Below the pieces are notes generated by a model. The model saw nothing but the letters and a program-made list of their open reading frames with translations. It was not told the origin of the DNA and did not search any database. Source: Flavobacterium acetivorans (GTDB lineage Bacteria > Bacteroidota > Bacteroidia > Flavobacteriales > Flavobacteriaceae). From it: a DNA stretch of 64,000 nucleotides. The stretch covers positions 1,364,001 to 1,428,000 of the forward strand of contig NZ_CP087132.1 in assembly GCF_020911885.1 (NCBI RefSeq), in the 5' to 3' direction. Within the stretch, counting starts at the first letter, position 1; each line of letters starts with the position of its first letter. Of this stretch, positions 15,290-24,240 are shown in pieces. The position numbers and the translations under genes are program-made.

Positions 15290-16114
15290 TTATCCTAAAG
15301 CAGCTCTTTTGAAACCTGTAACAACTAAGTTAGCATCAACTGATTTTACATAAGCAGCAACATTTACTGAGCTATCTTTGATGTAATCTTGATTTACTAA
15401 AGTATTGTCTTTGTAAAAACGTTGGATTTTTCCTTTAGAAATGTTTTCCAACATTGCTTCTGGCTTACCTTCAGCTCTTAATTGTTCTTTAGCAATTTCT
15501 ACTTCTTTTTCAATAACTGAAGCATCAACACCAGCAGCATCTAAAGCAATTGGGTTCATTGCGGCAGCTTGCATTGCAACGTTTCTAGCAGCTTCTTCAG
15601 CACCAGCTGGAGCAGCAGATAAAGCTACTAAAGTAGCGATTTTGTTACCAGAGTGGATGTAAGATCCTACGAATGCGCCTTCTAATTTCTCAAAAGTTCT
15701 GATTTCAAGTTTTTCTCCAATAACACCTGTTTGCTCAATTAATTTTTCAGCAACAGTAATTCCTTTGTATTCAGCAGCTAGGAAAGCTTCTTTTGTGTCA
15801 AAGTTTAATGCTAAAGCAGCTAATTCAGTTGCCATAGTTACAAAACTTTCGTTCATACCTACGAAGTCAGTTTCACAGTTTAGTGTGATAGCCACACCTA
15901 CTGTTTTGTCAGCGTTTACAATAGCAATTGCAGCACCTTCAGTAGATTCTCTATCTGAACGGTTTGCAGCTACTTTCTGTCCTTTTTTACGTAGGTTTTC
16001 GATTGCTAAGTCAAAATTCCCTTCTGCTTCAACTAATGCTTTTTTGCAGTCCATCATTCCTGCACCAGTTGCTGTTCTTAATTTATTTACGTCTGCAGCT
16101 GTTATTGTTGCCAT
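15290..16114 (-). CDS. tsf: Translation elongation factor Ts
   Basis: Guanine-nucleotide exchange factor for EF-Tu. The 274-residue protein begins with the UBA-like domain (ITAADVNKLRTATGAGMMDCKKALVEAEGNFDLAIENLRKKG) and has the core contact region VAITLNCETDFVGMNESFVTMA, followed by the dimerisation/C-terminal modules. Length fits the family. It is the last gene of the ribosomal block, 141 bp after rpsB; that gap carries AT-rich repeats. Confidence 0.97.
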   Translation of the reverse strand: MATITAADVNKLRTATGAGMMDCKKALVEAEGNFDLAIENLRKKGQKVAANRSDRESTEGAAIAIVNADKTVGVAITLNCETDFVGMNESFVTMATELAALALNFDTKEAFLAAEYKGITVAEKLIEQTGVIGEKLEIRTFEKLEGAFVGSYIHSGNKIATLVALSAAPAGAEEAARNVAMQAAAMNPIALDAAGVDASVIEKEVEIAKEQLRAEGKPEAMLENISKGKIQRFYKDNTLVNQDYIKDSSVNVAAYVKSVDANLVVTGFKRAALG

Positions 16115-16142
16115 GTTGTATTATTTTTTAAGGTTAAAAGTA

Positions 16143-16247
16143 AAAATTCCAACCCTTAAATCCCAAATTCCAATTTTATTAAATTATCAACTAATTGTTT
16201 CTAATTTTTAAGGGGAATTTGGAATTTAAAATTTGGAATTTAAAAAT
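16143..16247. repeat. AATTCCAA-type inverted and direct repeats in the rpsB-tsf gap
   Basis: The left part (AAATTCCAACCCTTAAAT, CCCAAATTCCAATTTT) is roughly the reverse complement of the right part (TTTTTAAGGGGAATTTGG, AATTTAAAATTTGGAATTT), and the right part also repeats GGAATTTAAA directly. The transcript could form a long imperfect hairpin. Likely an interspersed repeat. Confidence 0.5.
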
Positions 16248-16255
16248 TGTATTTT

Positions 16256-17023
16256 TTATTCTTCAGTTGCTGGAGCAGCTGTTTCAGTTGCTACTGGAGC
16301 TTCTTTGTCAGTTGCATCAGCTTCTTTGTCAGAACCTCTATCAGAAAGTCCTTCGATAACTGCAGCAGTTACTAAAGATAAAATTTTATCGATTGATTTA
16401 GAAGCATCATCATTTGATGGAATTACATACTCTACTTCACGTGGATCAGAGTTTGTATCAACCATTGCAAAAACTGGAATGTTTAATTTTTGAGCTTCTT
16501 TTATTGCGATGTGTTCAGCTTTGATGTCTACTACAAATAATGCAGCTGGTAATCTAGACATATCAGAGATTGAACCTAAATTTTTCTCTAATTTAGCACG
16601 AAGACGATCAACTTGTAAACGCTCTTTTTTAGAAAGGGTCATGAATGTACCGTCTTTCTTCATTTTATCAATAGTAGCCATTTTTTTAACAGCTTTACGG
16701 ATAGTTACGAAGTTAGTTAGCATTCCACCAGGCCATCTTTCAGTGATGTAAGGCATGTTTGCAGCTTTTGCTTTTTCAGCAACGATGTCTTTTGCTTGTT
16801 TTTTGGTAGCAACGAATAATATTTTTCTACCAGATGCAGCGATTTTTTTCAAAGCTTCATTAGCTTCTTCAATTTTAGCTGCAGTTTTATATAGATTGAT
16901 AATGTGAATACCATTACGTTCCATATAAATGTATGGGGCCATGTTTGGATCCCATTTTCTAGTCATGTGTCCAAAGTGAACACCTGCTTCTAGTAATTCT
17001 TTTACTTCTACTTTGTTTGACAT
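16256..17023 (-). CDS. rpsB: 30S ribosomal protein S2
   Basis: Structural protein of the small ribosomal subunit. The 255-residue sequence has the S2 marks LLEAGVHFGHMTRKWDPNMAPYIYMERNGIHIINL, RWPGGMLTNFVTIRKAVKKM and VDTNSDPREVEYVIPSNDDASKSI, with an acidic alanine-rich tail (about 225-255) seen in relatives. It is followed by tsf, the usual partner, and preceded by a structured 166-bp leader. Confidence 0.98.
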   Translation of the reverse strand: MSNKVEVKELLEAGVHFGHMTRKWDPNMAPYIYMERNGIHIINLYKTAAKIEEANEALKKIAASGRKILFVATKKQAKDIVAEKAKAANMPYITERWPGGMLTNFVTIRKAVKKMATIDKMKKDGTFMTLSKKERLQVDRLRAKLEKNLGSISDMSRLPAALFVVDIKAEHIAIKEAQKLNIPVFAMVDTNSDPREVEYVIPSNDDASKSIDKILSLVTAAVIEGLSDRGSDKEADATDKEAPVATETAAPATEE

Positions 17024-17055
17024 TTTTTGTACTAGTTTACGTTCTGTTGATTAGC

Positions 17056-17181
17056 AATGTATAAATGGCGATGTTTTCGGCTGTATACATTTAGATGCTA
17101 AACTAATTCCTACCTCGGTAGGCAACAACAACATTGTTTTTAAATTCAATATAAATGAGTCTTGTCCTAATGGAACAAGAC
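17056..17181 (-). promoter_or_regulatory. Candidate structured leader of rpsB
   Basis: Between rpsI and rpsB the minus strand can form three stems in order: a 9-bp stem with one bulge at 17159-17181, a 5-bp stem with loop CGAG at 17109-17122, and an 8-bp stem (AATGTATA/TATACATT) with an inner CGA/TCG pair at 17056-17091. S2 operons in other bacteria are autoregulated through their leader. Whether this one binds S2 is not known. The first stem might instead be a weak terminator for rpsI. Confidence 0.4.
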
Positions 17182-17189
17182 AGGCAATA

Positions 17190-17576
17190 TTAACGTTTAG
17201 AGAATTGGAATCTCTTACGAGCTTTCTTCTGACCGAATTTCTTACGTTCAACCATTCTTGGATCTCTTGTTAATAAACCTTCTGGTTTAAGTATAGCTCT
17301 GTTTCCTTCACCTACTTCGCACATTGCACGGGCTAATGCCATTCTTACAGCTTCTGCTTGACCAGTTGAACCACCTCCATAAACGTTTACTTTTACGTCA
17401 AAGTTAGCTGCGTTTTCTGTCATAGACATAGGTTGCATTACTTTGTATTGTAAAGTAGCTGTTGGGAAATAAGTTGCGAATTCTTTTTTGTTTACAGTGA
17501 TTACTCCTGTTCCTTCCGAAACATAAACACGTGCAACAGCACATTTTCTTCTACCGATTTTGTGAATAACTCCCAT
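17190..17576 (-). CDS. rpsI: 30S ribosomal protein S9
   Basis: Small-subunit protein whose C-terminal tail reaches the P-site tRNA. The 128-residue protein shows IGRRKCAVARVYVSEGTG, VNVYGGGSTGQAEAVRMALARAM, LTRDPRMVERKKFGQKKARKRFQFSKR. The ATG shares one base with the rplM stop (TAATG), so the two are translationally coupled. Confidence 0.98.
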   Translation of the reverse strand: MGVIHKIGRRKCAVARVYVSEGTGVITVNKKEFATYFPTATLQYKVMQPMSMTENAANFDVKVNVYGGGSTGQAEAVRMALARAMCEVGEGNRAILKPEGLLTRDPRMVERKKFGQKKARKRFQFSKR

Positions 17577-18031
17577 TACTTAAGATCGTTAAGGTTAACT
17601 GTTCTCGGTTTTTGTGCACCTTGTTTGTGCTCTGAACCTACAACAACATTTAAATTTCTGAAAAGTTCAGCTCCTAATTTATTTTTAGGTAACATTCCTT
17701 TTACCGCTTTTTCTACTAGTGATGCAGGGTTTTTTGATTGCAATACTTTAGCAGTTAAAGTTCTTTGTCCTCCTGGGTAACCTGTGTGACGCATGTAAAT
17801 CTTTTCGTCCATTTTGTTACCTGTAAGGTTAATTTTTTCTGAGTTGATAACAATTACGTTATCTCCACAGTCAACGTGAGGGGTATAACTTGGCTTGTAC
17901 TTACCTCTTAAAATCATAGCGACTTTAGAAGCAAGACGACCTAAGTTATGACCATCAGCATCTACAACAATCCACTCTTTAGTTGAGTTGGCTTTTGTTG
18001 CTGATTGTGTCTTGTAGCTTAATGCGTCCAT
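17576..18031 (-). CDS. rplM: 50S ribosomal protein L13
   Basis: Early-assembly protein of the large ribosomal subunit. The 151-residue protein has WIVVDADGHNLGRLASKVAMILRGKYKPSYTPHVDCGDNVIVINS and MRHTGYPGGQ followed by KGMLPKNKLGAELFRNL, all typical of L13. First gene of the block, with a well-formed promoter at 18075-18104. Confidence 0.98.
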   Translation of the reverse strand: MDALSYKTQSATKANSTKEWIVVDADGHNLGRLASKVAMILRGKYKPSYTPHVDCGDNVIVINSEKINLTGNKMDEKIYMRHTGYPGGQRTLTAKVLQSKNPASLVEKAVKGMLPKNKLGAELFRNLNVVVGSEHKQGAQKPRTVNLNDLK

Positions 18032-18074
18032 AATATTATTTTAATTAAACATTCCATCCCCAATAAAGGGGTTG

Positions 18075-18104
18075 CAAAAGTACAATTAATTATTTTAAAT
18101 ACAA
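18075..18104 (-). promoter_or_regulatory. Promoter of the rplM operon
   Basis: On the minus strand TTG (18104-18102), 19 bases, then TACTTTTG (18082-18075), a full match to TTG-N19-TAnnTTTG. Transcription would start about 18068. A CCCC/GGGG hairpin (18057-18070) lies at the start of the transcript. The rest of the 351-bp gap up to the LacI gene shows nothing else I recognise. Confidence 0.8.
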
Positions 18105-18382
18105 ATACCTTAAAAGAATAATTTTTAGTGGTTTTTATCCTGATTATCAATTGTATATTTCAAATGATTTACAGGACTTCCTATTTGAGATTTTGGTCCC
18201 GCTTTTTTTTCTATTTTTATATTACTTTTGTAGTCAAAAATAAAATTTTTATATTGCGTTCTTGACCTGTATTTTTTATGAAAAAGAATGACGTTTTTTA
18301 ACCTCAAAAAGCGTTGCTGGTAAAGGAACTAAAAATATCGGTAGCTTATTAATTTACTAACAATGACAATAAATGCCAAATT

Positions 18383-19408
18383 ATGAAAGTCAAAGCCACT
18401 TTAAAACAAATTGCCAAGGAGCTTAATGTTTCTGTTTCTACAGTTTCTAAAGCTCTTAATGATAGTCCGGAGATTAGTGAGTTGACCAAAATCAAAATAA
18501 AAGAATACGCTAAGCTTAAAAATTATAAGCCTAATGTTATTGGTCTGAATCTAAAAAACAGAAAAACAAAAACAATAGGGGTAATCATTCCTAATATTTT
18601 AAACTCTTTTTTTGCCAAAGTATTTAGCGGCATTGAGAAAGTAGCCGATGAAAAAGGATACAATGTAATTATGTGTATTTCTAATGAATCACTAGAAAAA
18701 GAGGCACACACCCTAGAAATGTTAAGCAACGGAACCATTGATGGTTTTATTTTGTCAATTTCTGAAGAAGCGCAAGAGATTAATGAATACGGACATTTTA
18801 AAGATGTTATCAATGAAGGGACACCTATAGTTATGTTTGACAGGATTGCTAATGATGTGGAATGTGATAAGGTAATTGTTGATGATTTTGATTCGGCTAT
18901 GAATTCTACGCAACATCTCATTGATTTAGGATGCAAGAATATTGCTTTGGTTTCTTCTGTAGATAATCTGAGTGTTGGGAAGTTAAGAGTTGAGGGTTAT
19001 TTGCAAGCTTTGAAGGATAATAATATCGCGATTAATGAAAGAATAATTATTCGCACTAATTCTGAGGAAGAAATGAAGCGCAGGGTTGAATCGATCTTTG
19101 AGAATAACATCATTGATGGTATTTTTGCTTTGGACGAAAATGATTCGGTTGCCGCTTTAAAAATGGGATTGAAAAGACATTTCCGTATTCCGGAGGATTT
19201 GGCTATTATTGGTTTTGCTGATGGAATTTTGGCATCAAGACGATTGACGCCAAGTTTGACCACGGTAAGTCAGCATGGGGTTGAAATCGGGGAAGTTGCC
19301 GCGAAACTGCTTATTGATAGACTAGAATCAGAAGAGGAAAATAAGCCTTATGAGACCGTTGTCATTAAGACGGTATTGAAAGAAAGAGAAACTACTAAAA
19401 AAGGCTAA
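18383..19408 (+). CDS. LacI-family transcriptional regulator
   Basis: DNA-binding repressor or activator of 341 residues. The helix-turn-helix and hinge are at 5-60 (TLKQIAKELNVSVSTVSKALNDSPEISELTKIKI), followed by a periplasmic-binding-protein-like effector domain (KTIGVIIPNILNSFFAKVFSGIE, DGFILSISEEAQEI, PIVMFDRI, DGIFALDENDSVAALKMGL, PSLTTVSQHGVEIGEVAAKLL). Members sense sugars or nucleosides. No sugar-utilisation genes are next to it, so the regulon is elsewhere. Confidence 0.93.
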   Translation: MKVKATLKQIAKELNVSVSTVSKALNDSPEISELTKIKIKEYAKLKNYKPNVIGLNLKNRKTKTIGVIIPNILNSFFAKVFSGIEKVADEKGYNVIMCISNESLEKEAHTLEMLSNGTIDGFILSISEEAQEINEYGHFKDVINEGTPIVMFDRIANDVECDKVIVDDFDSAMNSTQHLIDLGCKNIALVSSVDNLSVGKLRVEGYLQALKDNNIAINERIIIRTNSEEEMKRRVESIFENNIIDGIFALDENDSVAALKMGLKRHFRIPEDLAIIGFADGILASRRLTPSLTTVSQHGVEIGEVAAKLLIDRLESEEENKPYETVVIKTVLKERETTKKG

Positions 19409-19430
19409 TTTTTAATTAGATATAAAAGAG

Positions 19431-19462
19431 AAAACCATCTGAGAATTCAGATGGTTTTTTTT
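19431..19462. terminator. Bidirectional terminator between the LacI gene and polA
   Basis: A perfect 12-bp stem AAAACCATCTGA with its complement, loop GAAT, T-run on the plus strand and T residues on the minus strand. It serves the two converging genes. Confidence 0.88.
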
Positions 19463-19484
19463 ATGACAGATATTTTAGTTGGTT

Positions 19485-22337
19485 TTAATGTGCTTCTAGC
19501 CAATTTTGTCCCATTCCTATTTCTACATCCAAGGGTACGGTCAATTTAAAAGCATTTTCCATTTCGTGTTTGATCATCGGTTGGATTTTTTCGAGTTCAG
19601 AGTTGTGAACATCAAACACAAGTTCATCATGTACTTGCAACAACATTTTACTTTTCCAGTTTTCTGAAGTTAGTTTTTTATGGATATTGATCATCGCAAT
19701 TTTGATAATGTCGGCAGCGCTTCCTTGTATAGGTGCGTTTACGGCATTTCGCTCCGCGCCGCCACGAACAATTGCGTTTTGTGAATTAATATCTTTTAAA
19801 TACCTGCGACGCCCTAAAACCGTTTGTACATAACCATGATCTCTGGCAAAATCAATTTGCTCGCCGATATAGGATTTTAATCTTGGGTACGATTTGTAAT
19901 ATGCATCAATCAAATCGGCGCTTTCTGAACGAGAAAGGTTCGTCTGATTTGAAAGTCCAAAAGCCGAAACGCCATAGATGATTCCGAAGTTTACTGTTTT
20001 GGCATGGCTTCTTTGTTCTCGAGTTACTTCTTCAAGCGGCACATTAAAAACTTTAGACGCAGTCGATTTGTGAATATCTTCGTGATTTTGAAAGGCTTTA
20101 ATCATATTTTCTTCACCACTCAAAGCAGCAATAATGCGCAATTCTATTTGAGAATAATCGGCAGAAACCAAGGTGTAATTTTCATCACGAGCAATAAACG
20201 CTTTGCGAATCAATCGGCCTCTTTCGGTGCGAATTGGGATGTTCTGTAAATTCGGATTATTCGAACTCAAACGTCCCGTTGCAGCAACCGTTTGCATGTA
20301 ATCCGTATGAACACGTCCTGTTTTTGAGTCGACTTGATTGGGCAAAGCATCAATATAAGTACTTTGTAATTTTACCATTTGACGCCATTCTAGAATATCG
20401 CGTACAATTTCGTTGTCATTGGCAAGGTAACTCAAGACTTCTTCGCCAGTAGCATATTGGCCTGTTTTGGTTTTCTTTTGTTTGGCACCGCCAATTTTTA
20501 ATTTGTCAAATAAAATATCGCCCAGTTGTTTTGGCGAAGCCAAATTGAATTTTTCGCCAGCAGTTTCGTATATTTTTTGTTCCAAGGCATTGCTTTCGGC
20601 AGCCATTTCGACTGACATGCTTTTTAAAAACGGAACATCTAAATTGATTCCCTCTCTTTCCATGTCGGCTAGAACTTTGACTAATGGAATTTCGATTTCG
20701 TCAAAAAGTTTTTTGGTTTCTGTTTTGTCTAATTCGATTGAGAATAGTTCTTTTAGTTGAAGTGTAACATCAGCATCTTCTACAGCGTATTCTTTAATGT
20801 CTTCGAGTTCAACCTCGCGCATTGATTTTTGATTCTTTCCTTTTTTACCAATTAATTCTTCGATGGATTTTGGGGAATATTTCAAATAGGTTTCGGATAA
20901 AATATCCATATTATGGCGCATATCCGGATTAATAAGATAATGGGCAATCATGGTGTCAAATAATTTTCCTGCTACATTAATATTGTAATTAGAAAGAATC
21001 TTTAAATCGTATTTTATATTTTGACCTATTTTTTCAATGGTTTCGTTTTCGAAAAAAGGAATGAATTTTTCTGCTAGAGCTTTGGCTTCGGTTTGGTTTT
21101 CAGGAAAAGGTACGTAGAATCCTTTGCCTTTCTCGTAAGAGAAAGATATCCCAACTAGTTCCGCATGCAAAGCATCTAATCCGGTAGTTTCAGTATCAAA
21201 GCAAACCGAAGTTTGTTTTTCTAAATTTTGCAACAACAATTTAAGACCTAAATCGCCTTGAATAATTTGGTAAGAATGAGGCGTGTCTTCTAAGGTGTTG
21301 AAGTATTTATGGTGTGTTTCTGCTGTATTGTCCTCGGAGATGGCGCTTCCGAAAAGATCAAATTGATCTTCGTTTTTTGTCCCGAAAGATTTCGGGAGCG
21401 GTTTTTTATATAATTTGGATTCGTCAACTGTCGGAGTTGTTGCTGTTGTTCCTTTTTTGAATATAGCGTCAAATTGCTCTGCCATTCGGCGAAATTCCAA
21501 TTCGTTGAATAAGGCGTCTGTTTTTTCGACATCAGGAGTCGATAGTTCATAGTCGTTTTCGTCAAAAACAACAGGGCAGTCCAAAAGAATGGTTGCTAGG
21601 GTTTTGGACAAAAGGCCTTTTTCTTTATTGGCTTCAATGTTTTCTTTCATTTTCCCTTTAAGCTTGTCTGTATTTGCTAAAAGGTTTTCCATGGAGCCGA
21701 ATTCTTTTAGTAATTTTTTGGCGGTAACTTCGCCTACGCCGGGTAGTCCGGGGATGTTATCGGCAGCGTCGCCCATCATTCCTAGAAAGTCAATTACTTG
21801 TTCGGGTCTTTCGACTTGGAACTTCTCTAAGACTTCTGGAATTCCCCAGATTTCGATACCGTTCCCCATTCGGGCAGGTTTGTACATGAAAATATTTTCA
21901 GATACCAGTTGGGCAAAATCCTTGTCAGGGGTTACCATGAAGACTTTATAGTTTTCTTTCTCGGCCTGTTTAGCGATGGTTCCAATTAGGTCGTCGGCTT
22001 CGTAACCTTTGACTTCTATAATGGGAATATGCATGGCTTTTAGTAATTCCTGTATGTAAGGAACGGCAATTTTTATGGCTTCGGGAGTGGCATCTCTGTG
22101 AGCCTTGTATTCTGGAAATATTTCGTTTCTTAATTGGCTCCCGCCATTGTCAAATGCAACGGCTAAGTGATCCGGTTTTTCACGTTTGATAACATCCATC
22201 AAGGAATTCATAAATCCCATAATGGCGGATGTATCCATTCCTTTAGAATTGATTCTTGGGTTTTTTATAAAGGCATAATAACCACGAAAAATTAAAGCGT
22301 AGGCATCGAGTAGGAAAAGGCGTTTTTGTTGCGACAT
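19485..22337 (-). CDS. polA: DNA polymerase I
   Basis: Repair and Okazaki-fragment polymerase of 950 residues with all three domains. The 5'-3' exonuclease (1-290) has LFLLDAYALIFRGYYAF, HLAVAFDNGG and VTPDKDFAQLV, GMMGDAADNIPGLPGVGEVTAKKLL. The 3'-5' exonuclease (about 345-540) keeps VCFDTETTGLDAL, so proofreading is probably active, unlike in many other bacterial PolA. The polymerase domain has TGRLSSNNPNLQNIPIR, SADYSQIELRI, RSHAKTVNFGIIYG and LQVHDELVFDV. Length is normal. Confidence 0.98.
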   Translation of the reverse strand: MSQQKRLFLLDAYALIFRGYYAFIKNPRINSKGMDTSAIMGFMNSLMDVIKREKPDHLAVAFDNGGSQLRNEIFPEYKAHRDATPEAIKIAVPYIQELLKAMHIPIIEVKGYEADDLIGTIAKQAEKENYKVFMVTPDKDFAQLVSENIFMYKPARMGNGIEIWGIPEVLEKFQVERPEQVIDFLGMMGDAADNIPGLPGVGEVTAKKLLKEFGSMENLLANTDKLKGKMKENIEANKEKGLLSKTLATILLDCPVVFDENDYELSTPDVEKTDALFNELEFRRMAEQFDAIFKKGTTATTPTVDESKLYKKPLPKSFGTKNEDQFDLFGSAISEDNTAETHHKYFNTLEDTPHSYQIIQGDLGLKLLLQNLEKQTSVCFDTETTGLDALHAELVGISFSYEKGKGFYVPFPENQTEAKALAEKFIPFFENETIEKIGQNIKYDLKILSNYNINVAGKLFDTMIAHYLINPDMRHNMDILSETYLKYSPKSIEELIGKKGKNQKSMREVELEDIKEYAVEDADVTLQLKELFSIELDKTETKKLFDEIEIPLVKVLADMEREGINLDVPFLKSMSVEMAAESNALEQKIYETAGEKFNLASPKQLGDILFDKLKIGGAKQKKTKTGQYATGEEVLSYLANDNEIVRDILEWRQMVKLQSTYIDALPNQVDSKTGRVHTDYMQTVAATGRLSSNNPNLQNIPIRTERGRLIRKAFIARDENYTLVSADYSQIELRIIAALSGEENMIKAFQNHEDIHKSTASKVFNVPLEEVTREQRSHAKTVNFGIIYGVSAFGLSNQTNLSRSESADLIDAYYKSYPRLKSYIGEQIDFARDHGYVQTVLGRRRYLKDINSQNAIVRGGAERNAVNAPIQGSAADIIKIAMINIHKKLTSENWKSKMLLQVHDELVFDVHNSELEKIQPMIKHEMENAFKLTVPLDVEIGMGQNWLEAH

Positions 22338-22359
22338 AATTGTGATTTTGTAAAGATTT

Positions 22360-22367
22360 CAAAAGTA
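22360..22367 (-). promoter_or_regulatory. Promoter -7 element of polA
   Basis: Minus strand TACTTTTG, matching TAnnTTTG, 22 bp before the polA ATG. The remaining gap to 22610 shows no other feature I can support. Confidence 0.55.
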
Positions 22368-22610
22368 CAAAACTTAAGAGAGAATGGATAGGCTGATTTT
22401 ACTATTTCTGTAATTCATTTAAGAATTGTACTGACAATAGGTGAAAAGGATGTTGGTTTTAAGTTTGTTGCTGTCTGGTTTTTGGTGAAGGTTTTTCAGT
22501 TGCTTAAGTTGTCATGACAGTATAGAATGGTATGATTTTAGTTAAATATTGATTAATAAAAGTGTGTAATGCTTACTTAATTTGTTATTTTGTCAACTAA
22601 AATAATTCTA

Positions 22611-23846
22611 ATGGTTTTTCGAATAGTAGTATTAAGTTTGATTCTTCTTGCTATAGAGCTGTATGCTTATCAGGCTTTAAAAACTTTGGTGAAGTCGAGA
22701 TGGGTATTGATTTCGTATCAAATTCTAAGTTTGTTTTTTTTTGTAGTTATTCTCTATTCTTTTACCCAGTTTGACCGTTCTGTGGGGCAAACCAGACAAA
22801 CGATGTTTACGATGGCTTTGTTGTTGGTAATTTATGTTCCTAAGTTAGTTTTGGCTTTGGTTTTACTGGGTGAGGACATTTTTAGGATGGGAGCGGGCTC
22901 AGTTAACTATTTTATTGATAAGAATGATAAAATTGGTTTTTTGGCCTCCAGACGAAAATTTGTCAGTCAGTTGGGATTGGGTCTGGCAGCTGTTCCTTTT
23001 TTGTCTTTGATTTATGGTATAACTGTTGGGAGGTATAATTACAAGGTCATGAAGCAGCGCATTTTTTTTCCGGATTTACCGGATGCTTTTGATGGATTTA
23101 GAATTACGCAAATATCAGATGTGCATAGTGGTAGCTTTGATAATCCAGAAAAAATAAATTATGCGATTGATTTGATTAATGAGCAGGATTCGGATATGAT
23201 TTTGTTTACTGGAGATATCGTGAATACTGACGCTAAGGAAATGCATCCTTGGATAGATGTTTTTAAAAGGATTAAAGAACATCAATATGGGAAGTTCTCT
23301 GTTTTAGGGAATCATGATTATGGCGAATATGTCACTTGGCCAACAGAAAAAGCGAAAGACGAGAATTTTCAGGCGATAAAGGATCTTTATGGGCAGATTG
23401 ACTTTAAATTGATGTTGAACGAGCATGCCTATATCCATAAAGGAGAGGATAGAATTGCCTTGATTGGAGTGGAGAATTGGGGTCATAATTTTAAAAAAGC
23501 TGGCGATATAAACAAGGCTTCGCAAGAGGTAGATCAGAAAGATTTTAAAATCTTGATGAGTCACGATCCAAGTCATTGGGATTATGAAATTAAAAATCAT
23601 GAAAAGAATTTTCATTTGACTTTTTCAGGACATACCCATGGAATGCAATTTGGGATTGAAATTCCAGGTTATTTTAAATGGAGTTTAGCTCAGTATGTAT
23701 ATGCCCAATGGGCAGGTTTGTACGAGAATTTGGGAAGATATGTTTATGTAAATAGAGGGTTTGGATATCATGCTTATCCTGGAAGAGTAGGGATTATGCC
23801 TGAAATAACGGTTATAGAGCTAAAAAAAGGGTCTAATGTATCATAA
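22611..23846 (+). CDS. Membrane-anchored metallophosphoesterase
   Basis: Calcineurin-like phosphoesterase of 411 residues. Residues 1-140 hold four hydrophobic helices; the catalytic domain follows with the metal-binding blocks ITQISDVHSG, MILFTGDIVN, SVLGNHDYG, ILMSHDP and FSGHTHGMQFG. Metal-dependent phosphoester hydrolysis is expected; membrane members of this type are often linked to lipid phosphate cleavage, but the substrate here is not known. ATG 22611 is preferred to the TTG 21 bases earlier because the hydrophobic helix begins right after it. Confidence 0.9.
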   Translation: MVFRIVVLSLILLAIELYAYQALKTLVKSRWVLISYQILSLFFFVVILYSFTQFDRSVGQTRQTMFTMALLLVIYVPKLVLALVLLGEDIFRMGAGSVNYFIDKNDKIGFLASRRKFVSQLGLGLAAVPFLSLIYGITVGRYNYKVMKQRIFFPDLPDAFDGFRITQISDVHSGSFDNPEKINYAIDLINEQDSDMILFTGDIVNTDAKEMHPWIDVFKRIKEHQYGKFSVLGNHDYGEYVTWPTEKAKDENFQAIKDLYGQIDFKLMLNEHAYIHKGEDRIALIGVENWGHNFKKAGDINKASQEVDQKDFKILMSHDPSHWDYEIKNHEKNFHLTFSGHTHGMQFGIEIPGYFKWSLAQYVYAQWAGLYENLGRYVYVNRGFGYHAYPGRVGIMPEITVIELKKGSNVS

Positions 23847-23870
23847 TTCGTTAAAAATGCTACATTTGTA

Positions 23871-23878
23871 AATTAATA
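23871..23878 (+). promoter_or_regulatory. Promoter -7 element before the thioredoxin-like gene
   Basis: TACATTTG matches TAnnTTTG, 43 bp before the ATG at 23921. Confidence 0.5.
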
Positions 23879-23920
23879 TCTATTTTTTTAGTAGATTTAA
23901 AAATTAAATTTGTTGATTTT

Positions 23921-24217
23921 ATGTCAAAATTTGGAGAACTTATAAGCGCACAAGTGCCTGTGTTAATTGATTTTTACACAGACTGGAATGAATCATCGGT
24001 TTCTATGCATCCTGTTATAAGAGATGTTGCGGCTGCTCTTGGTGACAAAGCAAAGGTAATTAAGATTGATGTAGATAAAAATCAAGAGTTGGCTGATGCT
24101 CTAAGAATTAAAGGCCTTCCTACATTGATGATTTATAAAGAGGGGCAAATGATTTGGAGACAATCTGGTGAGCTTGATGCTAACACTATAATAGGACTTG
24201 TTCAAGGGCAATTCTAA
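23921..24217 (+). CDS. Thioredoxin-fold protein without the CxxC motif
   Basis: A 98-residue protein over the full thioredoxin fold: PVLIDFYTDWNESSVSMHPVIRDVA replaces the usual W-C-G-P-C block with W-N-E-S-S, so no dithiol is possible. The rest is preserved: KVIKIDVDKNQELADALRIKGLPTLMIYKEGQ with the cis-proline of GLPT, and WRQSGE. It cannot do thiol-disulfide exchange by the usual route; binding or scaffold roles are possible. It has its own promoter and lies alone. Confidence 0.88.
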   Translation: MSKFGELISAQVPVLIDFYTDWNESSVSMHPVIRDVAAALGDKAKVIKIDVDKNQELADALRIKGLPTLMIYKEGQMIWRQSGELDANTIIGLVQGQF

Positions 24218-24240
24218 AGAGTGTGTTTTTAAATACTTTA

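Noticed and set aside
18125..18307. 60-codon minus-strand frame between rplM and the LacI gene
   Set aside because: No signal, domain or start context; the composition is that of AT-rich spacer.
18383..19408. LacI regulator as controller of neighbouring genes
   Set aside because: Adjacent genes are ribosomal proteins and polA, with no LacI-type operator found by eye.
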